Shown piece by piece: positions 31,869-44,040 of a DNA stretch of 64,000 nt. Each line of letters starts with the position of its first letter. The stretch's first letter is position 1. This DNA is from Alphaproteobacteria bacterium (lineage in GTDB: Bacteria > Pseudomonadota > Alphaproteobacteria > Micropepsales > Micropepsaceae): positions 70,260 to 134,259 of the forward strand of contig JACKLF010000007.1 in the NCBI GenBank assembly GCA_024236055.1, read 5' to 3'. The translations under genes and the position numbers were made by a program. Below the pieces are notes generated by a model, which saw only the letters and a list, made by a program, of their open reading frames with translations, was not told the origin of the DNA and searched no databases.

Positions 31869-33884
31869 TCAAGTCCCGCCGAAAATCCCGTTGATGATGC
31901 GCTCCAGCGCATCGGGCTCGTGCTTTTCGGGCGGTTTCGCCGTGGGGGCTTCTGGGGCGGTGGCGGCCTGGTCGGCGCGGGCGATGAGCTGGCTGCCGGG
32001 CAGGGGCCGGGCGGGCAGGTTCTGTTCGGCATCCTCCATGAAGGCGTGGAAGATGCGCGCGGGCAGCGTGCCGCCGGTGGCCTTTTTCATCGGCGTGTTG
32101 TTGTCGTTGCCGATCCACACGCCGCACACCAGGTCGGCGGTGAAACCGACGAACCAGGCGTCGCGGTAATCCTGGGTGGTGCCGGTCTTGCCGGCGGTGG
32201 GCCGCCCGTCCAGCCTTGCGGCCTTGCCGGTGCCGGTGGCCACGGTCTGGGCCATCAGCTGGGTCATCTGGGCGTTGCTGTCGGGGCTCATCACCAGGCC
32301 GATGCCCGGCGCGCGGTGGCGATACAGGAGTTTTCCCGCGCGGGTGCGGATGGACACGATGCCGAACGGCGCCACGCCCTGGCCGCCATTGGCGAAGGGG
32401 ACATAGGCGCCGGTCAGTTCCAGCGGCGTGACGCCCGATGTGCCCAGCGCCAGCGAGGCAACCTTGGCCAGCGGCGAGGCGATGCCAAGCCGGTGGGCGG
32501 TGCGCGCGACGGCGGCGGGCCCGACTTCGTCGGTCAATTGCGCCGAGACGGAGTTGGAGGATTCGGCGAAGGCCTCCACCAGGGTCATCGGGCCCTTGAA
32601 ATAACCCTCATAGTCCTGCGGCTTCCAGCCGTGGATATCGACCGGCCCGTCATTCATCACATCGCTGGGGCGGCGGCCATGTTCGAATGCGGTCAGATAG
32701 ACGAAGGGCTTGAAGGCGCTGCCGGGCTGGCGCACCGCATCGGTGGCGCGGTTGAAGGTGGAATCGGCATAGCTGGTGCCGCCCACCATGGCGCGCACCG
32801 CCCCGTCCGGCGTCATGGCGACCAGCGCGGCCTGTCCGGCGGAAAAGCGCGCGCCATCGCCGGCCATGCCTTCGGCCACCGCGCGCTCGGCCATCGCCTG
32901 GGTCTGAAGGTCCAGGCTGGTTTCCACGATCAGCGGTTCGCCTGTGTGCCCGACATAGTCGTCCAGCCGCGATTCCACCCAGTCGGCGAACCAGCCCGCG
33001 CCGGGCGTGCCGGTGGCGCGCACCAGGCGCGGCTGGGTGGCAGAGGCCATCTGGCGGGTGTTTTCGTCGATATAGCCGGCATCGGCCATCGCCCGCAGCA
33101 CGATGCGCGCGCGCGCCAGGCTGGCATCTGTGTCGGCGATGGGATTGTAGCGGGCGGGCGCCTTGACTGACCCAGCCAGCATCGCCGCTTCGGTCAGGCC
33201 AAGCTCGCTGGCGTGCTTGCCGAAGAACTTCTGCGACGCTGCCTCGATGCCATAGACGCCGGCGCCGAAATAGACGCGGTTCAGATAGAGGGTGAGAATC
33301 TGGTTCTTGCTGTAGCGGGTCTCCAGATAGATCGCCAGCAGGGCTTCCTGCAGTTTGCGTTCATAGGTGCGGCTGGGGCTGAGAAACAGGTTCTTGGCCA
33401 GCTGCTGGGTCAGGGTCGATCCGCCCTGCACCACATGGCCGCTCAGCATGTTGCTGACCGCGGCGCGGCCCATGCCGATGGGATCGATGCCGAAGTGCGA
33501 GCGGAAACGGCGGTCCTCGATCGAGATGAAAGCGTTGGGCACGAAGTCGGGCAGGTCTTCGACCGGCACCATGCGGCCCTGGGTCAGGCCGCGGCGCGCG
33601 ATCTGGCGGCCATGATCGTCCAGGATGGTGACGTCGCGCGAGGGGCCGGCCACCATCAGGTTGCCGACATCGGGCAGGCTGTCGACGAAGTGCGACAGGA
33701 ACAGGCCGCCGAAGATGATGCCCCAGGCGGCCAGCATGACCAGCACATAGGGCCAGACGCGCGGCTTGCGTTGCGGGCGCGGCGGGGGCGCGTCGTCCCC
33801 AGGTTCGGGCGGCGGCGCGCGCCGGACCTGCGCCTGCTTCATGCGCGCCGGGGGCACCGGATTGGAGGGAGGCCGTCTCGCCAT
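31869..33884 (-). CDS. bifunctional penicillin-binding protein, class A (PBP1 type)
   Basis: This 671-residue inner-membrane enzyme polymerises and cross-links peptidoglycan. It has a Pro-rich cytoplasmic N-terminus, one membrane anchor (VWPYVLVMLAAWGIIFGGLF), and a GT51 transglycosylase domain with EDRRFRSHFGIDPIG and GGSTLTQQLAKN. The transpeptidase domain has SAFK (active-site Ser), SSN and KTGTT. All catalytic motifs are intact. Monocistronic, ending near repeats R3b/R3a. Confidence 0.94.
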   Translation of the reverse strand: MARRPPSNPVPPARMKQAQVRRAPPPEPGDDAPPPRPQRKPRVWPYVLVMLAAWGIIFGGLFLSHFVDSLPDVGNLMVAGPSRDVTILDDHGRQIARRGLTQGRMVPVEDLPDFVPNAFISIEDRRFRSHFGIDPIGMGRAAVSNMLSGHVVQGGSTLTQQLAKNLFLSPSRTYERKLQEALLAIYLETRYSKNQILTLYLNRVYFGAGVYGIEAASQKFFGKHASELGLTEAAMLAGSVKAPARYNPIADTDASLARARIVLRAMADAGYIDENTRQMASATQPRLVRATGTPGAGWFADWVESRLDDYVGHTGEPLIVETSLDLQTQAMAERAVAEGMAGDGARFSAGQAALVAMTPDGAVRAMVGGTSYADSTFNRATDAVRQPGSAFKPFVYLTAFEHGRRPSDVMNDGPVDIHGWKPQDYEGYFKGPMTLVEAFAESSNSVSAQLTDEVGPAAVARTAHRLGIASPLAKVASLALGTSGVTPLELTGAYVPFANGGQGVAPFGIVSIRTRAGKLLYRHRAPGIGLVMSPDSNAQMTQLMAQTVATGTGKAARLDGRPTAGKTGTTQDYRDAWFVGFTADLVCGVWIGNDNNTPMKKATGGTLPARIFHAFMEDAEQNLPARPLPGSQLIARADQAATAPEAPTAKPPEKHEPDALERIINGIFGGT

Positions 33885-33937
33885 CCCGGATTTCTAGGGT
33901 GCGAAAGGTTAATGGCTGTTAAACTTTTGGGGTCGCA

Positions 33938-34585
33938 TCAGGCTGACAGACGGTATCCGCCACCTTCGGTCAGCAGGATCTGGGCGCGGCCCGGATCGGC
34001 CTCGATCTTCTTGCGCAGCCGGTAGATGTGGGTTTCCAGCGTGTGCGTGGCCACCGCCGGGCCATAGCCCCAGACCTCGTGCAGCAGGGTCTCGCGCGGC
34101 ACCGTACCGGCGCTGGCATGCAGGAACTTCAGGATGTTGGTTTCCTTTTCCGTCAGCCGCACCTTGCGCCCGGCGGCCTGCAGCAGTTTGGCCGACGGAT
34201 GGAAGGTATAGGGGCCGATGCGCACCGCTGCGTCGCCATCGGCGGCATGGTGCGTGGTCAGGGCATGGATGCGCGCCAACAGGCTGGCGAAGCGGAAGGG
34301 CCTGGCCAGGCATTCGAAGCCGGGATTTTTCGGGGCGGCATCGTCGGTCAGCAGCAGGATGGGACAGGCGACATTGGCGGCGCGCAGGCCTTGGGCCAGC
34401 GCCAGGCCGGCCGCGCCCGCATGGCCGATGACGGCAATGGCGAAGGGGGCGGCCTGGGCCGCGGCGATGGCCTCTTCGGCGGTGGGCGCGCAGGTCACGT
34501 CATGGGCGGCGTCCTGGGAAAGCTGTTCGGCCAGGCTGGCAAGCAGCACCGGGTCGTCGTCAGACAGCAGGATGCGGCTGGGCAT
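33938..34585 (-). CDS. OmpR-type response regulator with degenerate receiver
   Basis: This 215-residue protein has an N-terminal receiver domain and a C-terminal winged helix (FLHASAGTVPRETLLHEVWGY, then THTLETHIYRLRKKIEADP). The acidic pocket is kept (DDDP), but the phospho-acceptor Asp position reads AVIGHAG, so the Asp is missing. The conserved Lys is Arg (LARPFRF) and the segment between is shortened. It probably acts without phosphorylation. No histidine kinase is adjacent. Confidence 0.87.
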   Translation of the reverse strand: MPSRILLSDDDPVLLASLAEQLSQDAAHDVTCAPTAEEAIAAAQAAPFAIAVIGHAGAAGLALAQGLRAANVACPILLLTDDAAPKNPGFECLARPFRFASLLARIHALTTHHAADGDAAVRIGPYTFHPSAKLLQAAGRKVRLTEKETNILKFLHASAGTVPRETLLHEVWGYGPAVATHTLETHIYRLRKKIEADPGRAQILLTEGGGYRLSA

Positions 34586-34734
34586 GTGGGCGTTCCTTGT
34601 TTTGGGCGGAGTCTAGCGCGCCCGCGCGCTCGCCGAGGGCAGCTGGTACGCCGCCATGTCACCCTGTAAGCCCATGAAAATCCAGCATTAAGGCGCAAAA
34701 AAGGAGGCTGGCCCGGCGCTTGCTTGGATCAATC

Positions 34735-35430
34735 CACCATGCCGGCTCGCGGCTTCGGAATCAAGCCCTGCAGCACCGCGCCTGCCGCCCTTCCAGGCGG
34801 CCGCAGCCCCAACAAACCCTGCCCAGACGGCGGCGTCCGGAACAGGCGCCGCCAATGGCAACCAGTTTCTTTACCGACGAGCTGCTGGATATCGTCAATC
34901 CGCTGCAGCATGCCGCTGATCGGAACCACCTATCGCGCCCTGACCGGCGACAAGCTGGACGGTTTCGCCAGGTGGCGGGCGATACGCTGTATGGCGGAGC
35001 TTTGGGGCGCGGTGGGCGCCGCCGCCATTATCGCCTTCGAGGCGGTGACCGGCAAGTCAGCTGGAACAGACGGTGCGGCCTGGCTCGACCCAGCCCGGCA
35101 CCGTCGTCTTCGATCAACCCCGCCGCCGATCAATCTGTGCCGCGTTGCCGCCAATCTGGATGCGCCGCGCGTGACGCCTGCCCACCGCCCAGCCGATGCC
35201 GCAGCAGGCCCCACCTGCAGCAGCAGCAGGCGCGCTGCCGGACAATAACGCAGGCGCCATTGCCGTATCGCAGGCCCAGATGACCGCCTTCACCAGCGCC
35301 CTGGCGGACAAAGGGGCAGTATCAGGCAGGGGCTGCAGCGCGCGCTCTATGCCTATCGTCACAGCGTGTGGCGATGGCCCGAAACGAGCACCCTGCCAGG
35401 CGCCGATCCGCACGCTGTCTCGCTGATTAA
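34735..35430 (+). pseudogene. broken gene for an uncharacterised conserved protein
   Basis: No single frame is open, but coherent pieces occur in order on the plus strand in different frames: FFTDELLDIVNPLQH, then PLIGTTYRALTGDKLDGF, VAGDTLYGGAL, AIIAFEAVTGKSAGTDGAAWL, and near the end AVSQAQMTAFTSALADKG and RALYAYRHSVW. Together they look like one protein of about 220 residues with a membrane-inserting or pore-like middle. I recall similar uncharacterised alphaproteobacterial proteins but cannot name a family. Several small indels separate the pieces. Confidence 0.5.
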
Positions 35431-35434
35431 TTGA

Positions 35435-35970
35435 ACCTGCCAGCAGCAAATTGACTATAACGACGTCATCAGTTCTGACCGTGACCGCCGAAGATGGCGC
35501 ACCATTGTCGACTGGGGCCAGGGGCAAGCGCCGCTGCGCCGTGGGCAGGCGGCATCGCCATCAAAGCAGGGCGAAACGGCAGCATCACCCCGCGCGGATC
35601 ATAGCCGCTGCGCATCGCTTTTACTATCACGCCGACCGCATCGCCGCGCCCGCACAATACACGAAGCGCCCACCGCCATCCGCCCAATGACGGCTGGTGC
35701 GACGCGCCGGCGATACCGAATACAACAAACGTCACGCTGCCTTATGCAGCCAGCCGAGAGATGTGGCGCTTCAGTATCTCTATGACCTGGGTGCTGGTGA
35801 AGTCGGCACAGCGACGGCCAGTGGTAGCCAGCAGGGCAGCGCGATCTTCCACCATCTGGCGCGGCCCGATTTTGCTCCCACCGCCGCTGCGTAACGCTAC
35901 ACGCTCGGGCGCTGGCGGCGCTGAAAAGCAGCTGCGTGACAGCGACAGGATCGTCGTGGCGCCGAAGCGC
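35435..35970. other. broken stretch with no recognisable gene
   Basis: About 540 bp with no convincing frame on either strand. Short hydrophobic fragments occur on the minus strand (VIVNLLLAG, TFVVFGIAGA), but I could not place them in a family. Base composition and the density of stops match the broken genes on both sides, so a further damaged gene is likely. Confidence 0.4.
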
Positions 35971-35974
35971 CGTC

Positions 35975-36617
35975 GTTTAAGGGCGATGCCGAAGATGGCG
36001 CTGCCGACGCGTACATGGGTCGCGCCGAACTTCACCGCCGGTTCGAAATCGCCGCTCATCCCATGCTGAGATTTTGCAGGCCATGTTCCAGCGCCCAACC
36101 ACCAGCGCCCAGCGCGAAATGGGGAGCAGCATCTTCCTCCAGCAGGGAATGCACATCAGCCTTCGACCGGCAACGAGGTCGCGCGGGCTGGGCAGTCAGC
36201 GCGCCCGCTCGCTGCTGAGATCCACGCCGCCTTTGCAGCTCCTCGCCGATGATGACCTGCTGGTGGGCGCGGGGCCAGGCCCACGACCGTTCGCGCTCGC
36301 GGCCGCATCAGCCAGGCAGGTGCAGTCAGGCTCTGGATGCAATCGGAACAGGGCGACGGCCTCGCTTTGTATTGGTCTGCAGCAGGCCGATAAGGTGCGA
36401 TTCAGCTCGGGATATTCGGTCTTCAGCGCGAAACGCAGCGGGCTTCCTGCGCCCAGTTTCGCCGAACCCAGGCGCTGGCCCGCCGCGATGGCCGCGCACG
36501 CCGTCTTCAGGCACCGTCTTGCTGACCGCGACAAGGTGCGTGGCGCCGGTTGACAGCGGCTTTCCGCGCCGCCGCGATGCGCGCCAGTATACCGTGCGGG
36601 TTTTCCGCGATGGTCAT
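35975..36617 (-). pseudogene. yggS: YggS-type PLP-binding protein, multiply frameshifted
   Basis: Reading the minus strand across frames gives the family blocks in the right order. They are an N-terminal helix (AENPHGILARIAAARKAA from ATG 36617), HLVAVSKTVPEDGVR, AIAAGQR, ALKTEYPEL, HLIGLLQTN, EAVALF, KGGVD and the C-terminal GMSGDFEPAVKFGATHVRVG. YggS (PLPBP) is a PLP-homeostasis protein of about 220 residues. I count at least six small indels, several of one base, while the protein-level matches between them stay strong. Its 5' end is 18 bp from the divergent thiE remnant. Confidence 0.75.
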
Positions 36618-36635
36618 GTCCGGTTCCTTAGCAAG

Positions 36636-37165
36636 ATGCCAGCAGCGCCTCGGCGGCTTTCCATGGTGCTGTTCACCGATGTGCTTTGGCGACAGAGAGG
36701 CCGACTGGGGAAGCGGCCGCGCGCAGACCGGGCTGGTGGTGAATTGCGCGCCCGCGATGCGGAAACGCCGCGCGGCTGGCCCGAACACCTGTCGGGGGAT
36801 CGCGCCACTGCTGATCGCCAGGCGATGCGCACTGGCGGCACGCATCGGCGCGGCGGGCCTGCATCTGCGAGGCGCGCCGCGGGCAAAACATCCTCCTGGC
36901 GGGTGCATATCCGGACTGGATTATCACCGCATCCAGCCCATTCGCTGGGCGCGCTGATGGGCGTGCGCGCCAGGTCGATCACGGTGTTTCTGTCGCTCGG
37001 TCTTCGCCGGCCAGCCATCCGGGCGCGGCGTATCCTGTCGCCAGTGCGCGCCAGGCTGATCGCGGCAGCTGCAACCGTGCCGGTCTATGCGCTGGGCGGG
37101 CTGACGGCACGCAACGCCGCGCGCCTGCCACCGTCGTTCCAGCCGGGATTGCGCGTCAGCAGCCT
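36636..37165 (+). pseudogene. thiE: thiamine-phosphate synthase (ThiE-like), frameshifted
   Basis: The remnant starts at ATG 36636 with PAAPRRLSMVLFTDV. In other frames it continues with AARIGAAGLHLRGAPRA and, near the 3' end, AAATVPVYALGGLTARNAARL. These match the ThiE/TenI barrel, which joins the thiazole and pyrimidine halves of thiamine. The total length (about 530 bp) is a little short for the family, and stops interrupt every frame. It is divergent from the yggS remnant and runs into repeat copy R4. Confidence 0.7.
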
Positions 37166-37198
37166 GCTCCGGCCACATTGCAACAAGCACAGGCCCTT

Positions 37199-37285
37199 TT
37201 CCCCTTTTGCGCGAAGCGCATAAAAGGGGGAGATGTCGCAACGCTGTGTTTGCCGTAGGCAAACCGAGTTGCGACAGAGGGGGTT
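37199..37285 (-). repeat. interspersed palindromic element, copy R4
   Basis: Reverse-orientation copy: CCCCTTTTGCGCGAAGCGC...AAAAGGGGGAG, then an inner inverted repeat TTTGCC...GGCAAACC flanked by TCGCAAC and GTTGCGA. The edge GAGGGGGTTC lies 19 bp from the porin stop. It marks the right end of the damaged block 34.7-37.2 kb. Confidence 0.85.
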
Positions 37286-37304
37286 CAAACAATAGTGGAG
37301 GGGG

Positions 37305-38486
37305 TCAATCTGAAGTCTTCAGCGCAAGATTCAAAAATACCGCATCCATCGACAGCCGCGAGCCGCCGCTGAAGAAGGTGCCGCTGTCGCGCTGATAGAT
37401 CTGGTGCTGCCAGCCGGTGCTGGCGCTGATCGAACTGCTGACCTTGTAACCCAGCGAGGCCTGCAGCCCGTTCAGCCCGATGCGCGGCTGGCCCGGCACC
37501 GCGCCGGCGATGCCGTTGCCATATTCCAGGCCGGCGCTCCAGGTGCCGTCGCTGACCATGCCCGACACCTGCATGGCGCGCGTGGTGGTGCCGCCGAAGC
37601 TCTGGTTGATGTCGAAGGCGTGGGCGTTGGAGGTGCGATAGGCCCCGCCCAGCGACACGGTGATGGTGTCGTTCAGATAATAGTCGGCCTGGGCGCCGAA
37701 GCCGGTGTCGTTCACGCCATGCTGGCCGGGCAGCTTGTATTCGCCGCGCCCCTGGGCGGTGGCCAGATAGGCAGACAAGCTGACCGGGCCGATATCCTGG
37801 CTGACGCGCAGCGCCGCTTCCCAGATGTTCACCGCCCGGCCCGGCACCTGCGGTCCGGCCTGCATGAAGGGAAGCTGCTTGCCCTCGGACGGGGTGTAGG
37901 ACAGGCCCAGCTGGACCCCGAAAATCTCCGGGCTGGCATAGGTGAACTTGGCATAGTTGGACGAGGCGCCCACCTGGGTGCGGATGGCGAACAGGTCCGC
38001 CAGCGCCCGCCCGCTGGCTGGATCGCGGAAAAAGCTGGTGCGTGGATCGTCCAGCGCCACATTGGGGTCGACCCGGGGCCCGGTGACCGCCAGGTCATAG
38101 CCGGCCCCGTCGGCCAGGCCGATCTGAACCGTGCCCAGCCCGGTGCGGGCCACCGCTGCCAGCCGCTCCAGCGCGTCCCCGTCATAGCGGCCGCGGCTCA
38201 AGGGGTCGGACGCGGCCACCACCCCCTCCAGCGAAAGGGCCAGGCCGCTGTCATAGTCCCGGCGCAGGGTGGGTTTCAGCCGCAAAACCCCGCTGGCCTG
38301 GGCCCCGTCCACGCCTGGCTGATCGGGCCCGAAAAGCGCGCCCGAGGCGTCGGCATTGACGGTCAGCTCCGCCGATCCGGCGGGAAAAGACAGGGGGGCG
38401 GCGGTCCAGTCCGCCATGTCGGCGCGCGCCGGGCCGGCCGCAAACAGGCCCGCCAGCATCGCCGCCACCGTTGATCTAGAAGCCAC
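37305..38486 (-). CDS. outer-membrane porin-like beta-barrel protein
   Basis: This protein of about 393 residues has a signal peptide (STVAAMLAGLFAAGPARA) followed by alternating amphipathic strands with aromatic girdles (AKFTYASPEIFGVQLGLSYT; GFGAQADYYLNDTITVSLGGAYRT; AGLEYGNGI). This fits a gram-negative porin. The C-terminus ends FLNLALKTSD, not in the usual aromatic residue. No ATG is near: GTG 38486, an upstream TTG (38501) or TTG 38552 are all possible, and GTG 38486 gives the cleanest signal peptide. Solute specificity unknown. Confidence 0.75.
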   Translation of the reverse strand: MASRSTVAAMLAGLFAAGPARADMADWTAAPLSFPAGSAELTVNADASGALFGPDQPGVDGAQASGVLRLKPTLRRDYDSGLALSLEGVVAASDPLSRGRYDGDALERLAAVARTGLGTVQIGLADGAGYDLAVTGPRVDPNVALDDPRTSFFRDPASGRALADLFAIRTQVGASSNYAKFTYASPEIFGVQLGLSYTPSEGKQLPFMQAGPQVPGRAVNIWEAALRVSQDIGPVSLSAYLATAQGRGEYKLPGQHGVNDTGFGAQADYYLNDTITVSLGGAYRTSNAHAFDINQSFGGTTTRAMQVSGMVSDGTWSAGLEYGNGIAGAVPGQPRIGLNGLQASLGYKVSSSISASTGWQHQIYQRDSGTFFSGGSRLSMDAVFLNLALKTSD

Positions 38487-38644
38487 CTTACCGACGCGCA
38501 ATGCTGAACCCGCTTTAAGTCCTTCCAGAATAAGCCGAACTTGGCGGGGCAAGGCAAGCGGGCAACATTGCGCCGGAAGGGCGGGGCCAGTATAAGCCGC
38601 AGGATCGTGCGCGCCGCGCCTCCCTCAAAGGAAAAACGCTCCCC

Positions 38645-39091
38645 ATGCGATTTCTGCCTGCCCTTGCCTGCCTGCTGCTTCTGGCCGGCTGCGGTTCCTC
38701 CAATGACGGCACCCGCAGCATGGATGAAGGCACCACCTCCATCGCCAGCGGCTCCAGCCGGATGACCCTGGGGGTCAATTCCTTCCTGTGGCACGCCACG
38801 CTGGACACGCTGTCCTTCATGCCGCTGCAGTCGGCCGATCCCTTTGGCGGGGTCATCATCACCGACTGGTATGTGGCGCCGTCCGCGCCCAACGAGCGGC
38901 TGAAGGTGACGACCTACATCATGGACCGGGCGCTGCGCGCCGACGGCCTGAAGGTCGTGGTGTTCCGCCAGGTCCGCAGCGGCAATGGCTGGTCCGATGC
39001 CCAGCCCAGCCCCGACACGGCGCACAAGCTGGAAGACGCGATCCTGACCCGGGCCCGCGAACTGCGCCTGGCCACGCTCGGCTCCGGCTGA
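38645..39091 (+). CDS. DUF3576 family lipoprotein
   Basis: This 148-residue lipoprotein has a lipobox LLLLAGC. The mature part contains VNSFLWHATLDTLSFMPLQSADPFGGVIITDWY, the DUF3576 signature. The gene precedes leuS and lptE in many alphaproteobacteria, so an envelope role is likely, but the function is unknown. It is 27 bp before leuS and probably heads the leuS operon. Confidence 0.88.
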   Translation: MRFLPALACLLLLAGCGSSNDGTRSMDEGTTSIASGSSRMTLGVNSFLWHATLDTLSFMPLQSADPFGGVIITDWYVAPSAPNERLKVTTYIMDRALRADGLKVVVFRQVRSGNGWSDAQPSPDTAHKLEDAILTRARELRLATLGSG

Positions 39092-39118
39092 CGGCCGGAC
39101 AGACAGGGAGCCACGTCC

Positions 39119-41673
<2,555 letters not shown>

Positions 41674-41677
<4 letters not shown>

Positions 41678-42150
41678 AGAAGGCGCTTGCCCTTCCCGTG
41701 CTTCTGTTGCTGGCCGGCTGCGGCTTTCGGCCCATGTACGGTTCGGCGCTGGAACCGCAGCTTGCCGCCATCTATGTCGAGCCCATCGGCGACCGCGACG
41801 GCTATGAGCTGCGCAACCGGCTGATCGACCTGCTGCACAGCGACGGCTCCAAGGCGGGCAAGCGCTACGTCCTGAAAGTTTCGCTGGACGAGAACAGCCA
41901 GGGCATCGCCCTGCGCAACGACGCCACCATCACCCGCTACAACCAGACGCTGAACGCCCATTATGTGCTGACCGACGCCAAGGGCGCGGTCTTGACCGAG
42001 GGCGACCAGACCAACCTGTCGGCCTACAACGTCGCCGTCTCGCCCTATGCCACCCTGGCGGCGGCGCAGGACACCTCCAAGCGCGCCGCCCAGGACATTG
42101 CCGAGCGCATCCACCTGGACCTGGGCGCCTGGTTCCGGCGCACGAAATGA
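41674..42150 (+). CDS. lptE: LPS-assembly lipoprotein LptE
   Basis: This 158-residue lipoprotein with lipobox LLLAGCGF is the plug partner of the LptD translocon in the outer membrane. Sequence similarity in LptE is weak in general; the call rests on size, lipobox, the pattern GFRPMYG and the conserved leuS-lptE-holA order. It is coupled at both ends by ATGA overlaps. Confidence 0.88.
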
Positions 42151-43172
42151 TCGTCAAGAACCACGAGGCCGACCGGTTCGTCGTCAACCCGCCCAAGGCG
42201 CTGGTTGCGGCGCTGGTCTATGGCCCCGATTCCGGCCTGGTGCAGGAGCGCAGCGAAAAGCTGGCCAAACAGGTGGTCCCCGACCTGACCGATCCCTTCA
42301 ATGTCGCCGACTTCAACGAGACGGCGCTTCTGGCCGATCCGGCCCGCCTGTCCGACGAGGCCGCGGCCATTTCCATGATGGGCGGGCGCCGCGTGGTGCG
42401 CATCCGCGCCGCCACCAATGCCAGCGCGGAAATCTTCGAAAGCTTCCTGTCCGACATCAAGGGCGACGCGCTGGTGGTGGTGGAAGGCGGCGACCTGGCC
42501 AAGTCCTCGGCCCTGCGCAAGCTGTTCGAGGGCGAGGAACGCGCCGCCGCCATCGCCTGCTATCCCGATTCGGCGCGCGATCTGGCCGATGTGGTGCGCG
42601 ATGCCTTGCGCGCCGAGGGCCTGTCCATTGCGCCCGATGCGCTGGAGGATGCCGTCTCGCGCCTGGGCTCAGACCGGGGCGTGACGCGGCGCGAACTGGA
42701 AAAGCTGGCGCTCTACGCCCGGGGCCATGAGCGGGTGACGCTGGACGATGTGCGCGCGGTGATGGGCGACGAGGCCGAGGCGCGCAGCGAGGCGGCCTGC
42801 GATGCGGCGGGCAGCGGCGATTTTGCGCGGCTGGATCGCGAGCTGGAACGGCTGTGGACCGCCGATGTCGCCCCGGCCCAGATCCTGCGCGGCGCGATGG
42901 GCCATTTCCAGAAGCTGCTTGTGGTGCGCGAAAGCACCGGGCGGGGCGAGCCGATGGAGGTGGCGCTGAAACGGCTGCGCCCGCCGCTGCATTTTTCCCG
43001 CGCCGCCAGTTTCAAGGCCCAGGCCCAGCGCTGGAACCCGGGCCGGCTGGGCGAGGCGCTGGACATGCTGCTGGAAGCCGAAGGCCTGACCCGCACCACC
43101 GGCGTGCCCGCCGAGGCGGTCACGGCCCGCACCCTGATGAATATCGCCGCGATGGCGAGAGGACGTTCGTGA
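42147..43172 (+). CDS. holA: DNA polymerase III subunit delta
   Basis: HolA is the clamp-loader subunit that opens the beta ring. The 341-residue protein has the AAA-like N-terminal region (ALVYGPDSGLVQERSEKLAK), the middle block VVVEGGDLAKSSALRKLFE, and the C-terminal collar domain (ILRGAMGHFQKLLVVRES). Normal length for alphaproteobacteria. Starts in an ATGA overlap with lptE; its stop overlaps the hisF start by one base (TGATG). Confidence 0.92.
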   Translation: MIVKNHEADRFVVNPPKALVAALVYGPDSGLVQERSEKLAKQVVPDLTDPFNVADFNETALLADPARLSDEAAAISMMGGRRVVRIRAATNASAEIFESFLSDIKGDALVVVEGGDLAKSSALRKLFEGEERAAAIACYPDSARDLADVVRDALRAEGLSIAPDALEDAVSRLGSDRGVTRRELEKLALYARGHERVTLDDVRAVMGDEAEARSEAACDAAGSGDFARLDRELERLWTADVAPAQILRGAMGHFQKLLVVRESTGRGEPMEVALKRLRPPLHFSRAASFKAQAQRWNPGRLGEALDMLLEAEGLTRTTGVPAEAVTARTLMNIAAMARGRS

Positions 43173-43933
43173 TGCTCAAAATCCGTGTCATTCCCTGCCT
43201 GGACGTGAAGGACGGCCGCGTGGTCAAGGGCGTCAATTTCGAGGGCCTGCGCGATGCCGGCGACCCGGTGGAACAGGCGATCCTGTACGACCGGGAGGGC
43301 GCGGACGAACTCTGCTTCCTGGACATCACCGCCTCCCACGAAAATCGCGGCACCCTGCTGGATGTGGTCCATCGCACCGCGGAAGTCTGCTTCATGCCGC
43401 TGACGGTGGGCGGCGGAGTGCGCACGCTTGAGGATATCCGCGCGCTGCTGCTGGCGGGCGCCGACAAGGTGTCGATCAACACCGCCGCGGTTTCGCGCCC
43501 CGAATTCGTCGCCGAGGCGGCGGAGAAGTTCGGCAGCCAGTGCATCGTGGCGGCGATCGACGCCAAGATGGCCGACAGCGGCCGCTACGAGATTTTCACC
43601 CATGGCGGGCGCAAGCCCACCGGCATCGACGCGGTGGAACATGCCCGCCGGCTGACCGATTTCGGCGCGGGCGAGGTTCTGCTGACCTCGATGGACCGCG
43701 ATGGCGTGAAATCCGGCTATGACCTGGCGTTGACGCGGGCGGTGTCCGATGCGGTGCCGGTGCCGGTGATCGCCTCGGGCGGGGTGGGCTCGGTGGACGA
43801 TCTGGTCGCCGGGGTGAAGGAAGGCCATGCCAGCGCGGTGCTGGCGGCCTCGATCTTCCATTTTGGCGAGATTTCCATCGCTCAGGCCAAGGCCGCCCTG
43901 GCTGCTGCCCACATTCCCGTCCGCCCGATCTGA
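43172..43933 (+). CDS. hisF: imidazole glycerol phosphate synthase subunit HisF
   Basis: HisF is the cyclase subunit that makes IGP and AICAR. The 253-residue (beta/alpha)8 barrel has both catalytic aspartates in place (PCLDVKDGRVVKG and SMDRDGVKSGYD) and the phosphate-binding loops PLTVGGGVRT and VIASGGVGS. It follows holA with translational coupling. That is unusual: hisF normally travels with hisH, hisA and hisE, and only hisE is in the window, 16 kb away. Confidence 0.95.
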   Translation: MLKIRVIPCLDVKDGRVVKGVNFEGLRDAGDPVEQAILYDREGADELCFLDITASHENRGTLLDVVHRTAEVCFMPLTVGGGVRTLEDIRALLLAGADKVSINTAAVSRPEFVAEAAEKFGSQCIVAAIDAKMADSGRYEIFTHGGRKPTGIDAVEHARRLTDFGAGEVLLTSMDRDGVKSGYDLALTRAVSDAVPVPVIASGGVGSVDDLVAGVKEGHASAVLAASIFHFGEISIAQAKAALAAAHIPVRPI

Positions 43934-44040
43934 TTGTCGTCCGGGCCGATGCCGGGATTCCTGTGCGTCCCCTCTGATCGCGCCCCGATCCGGATAATTG
44001 CGCATTGATGCGGGGGTGATTTTCCGGTTTAGCTGCCCCC

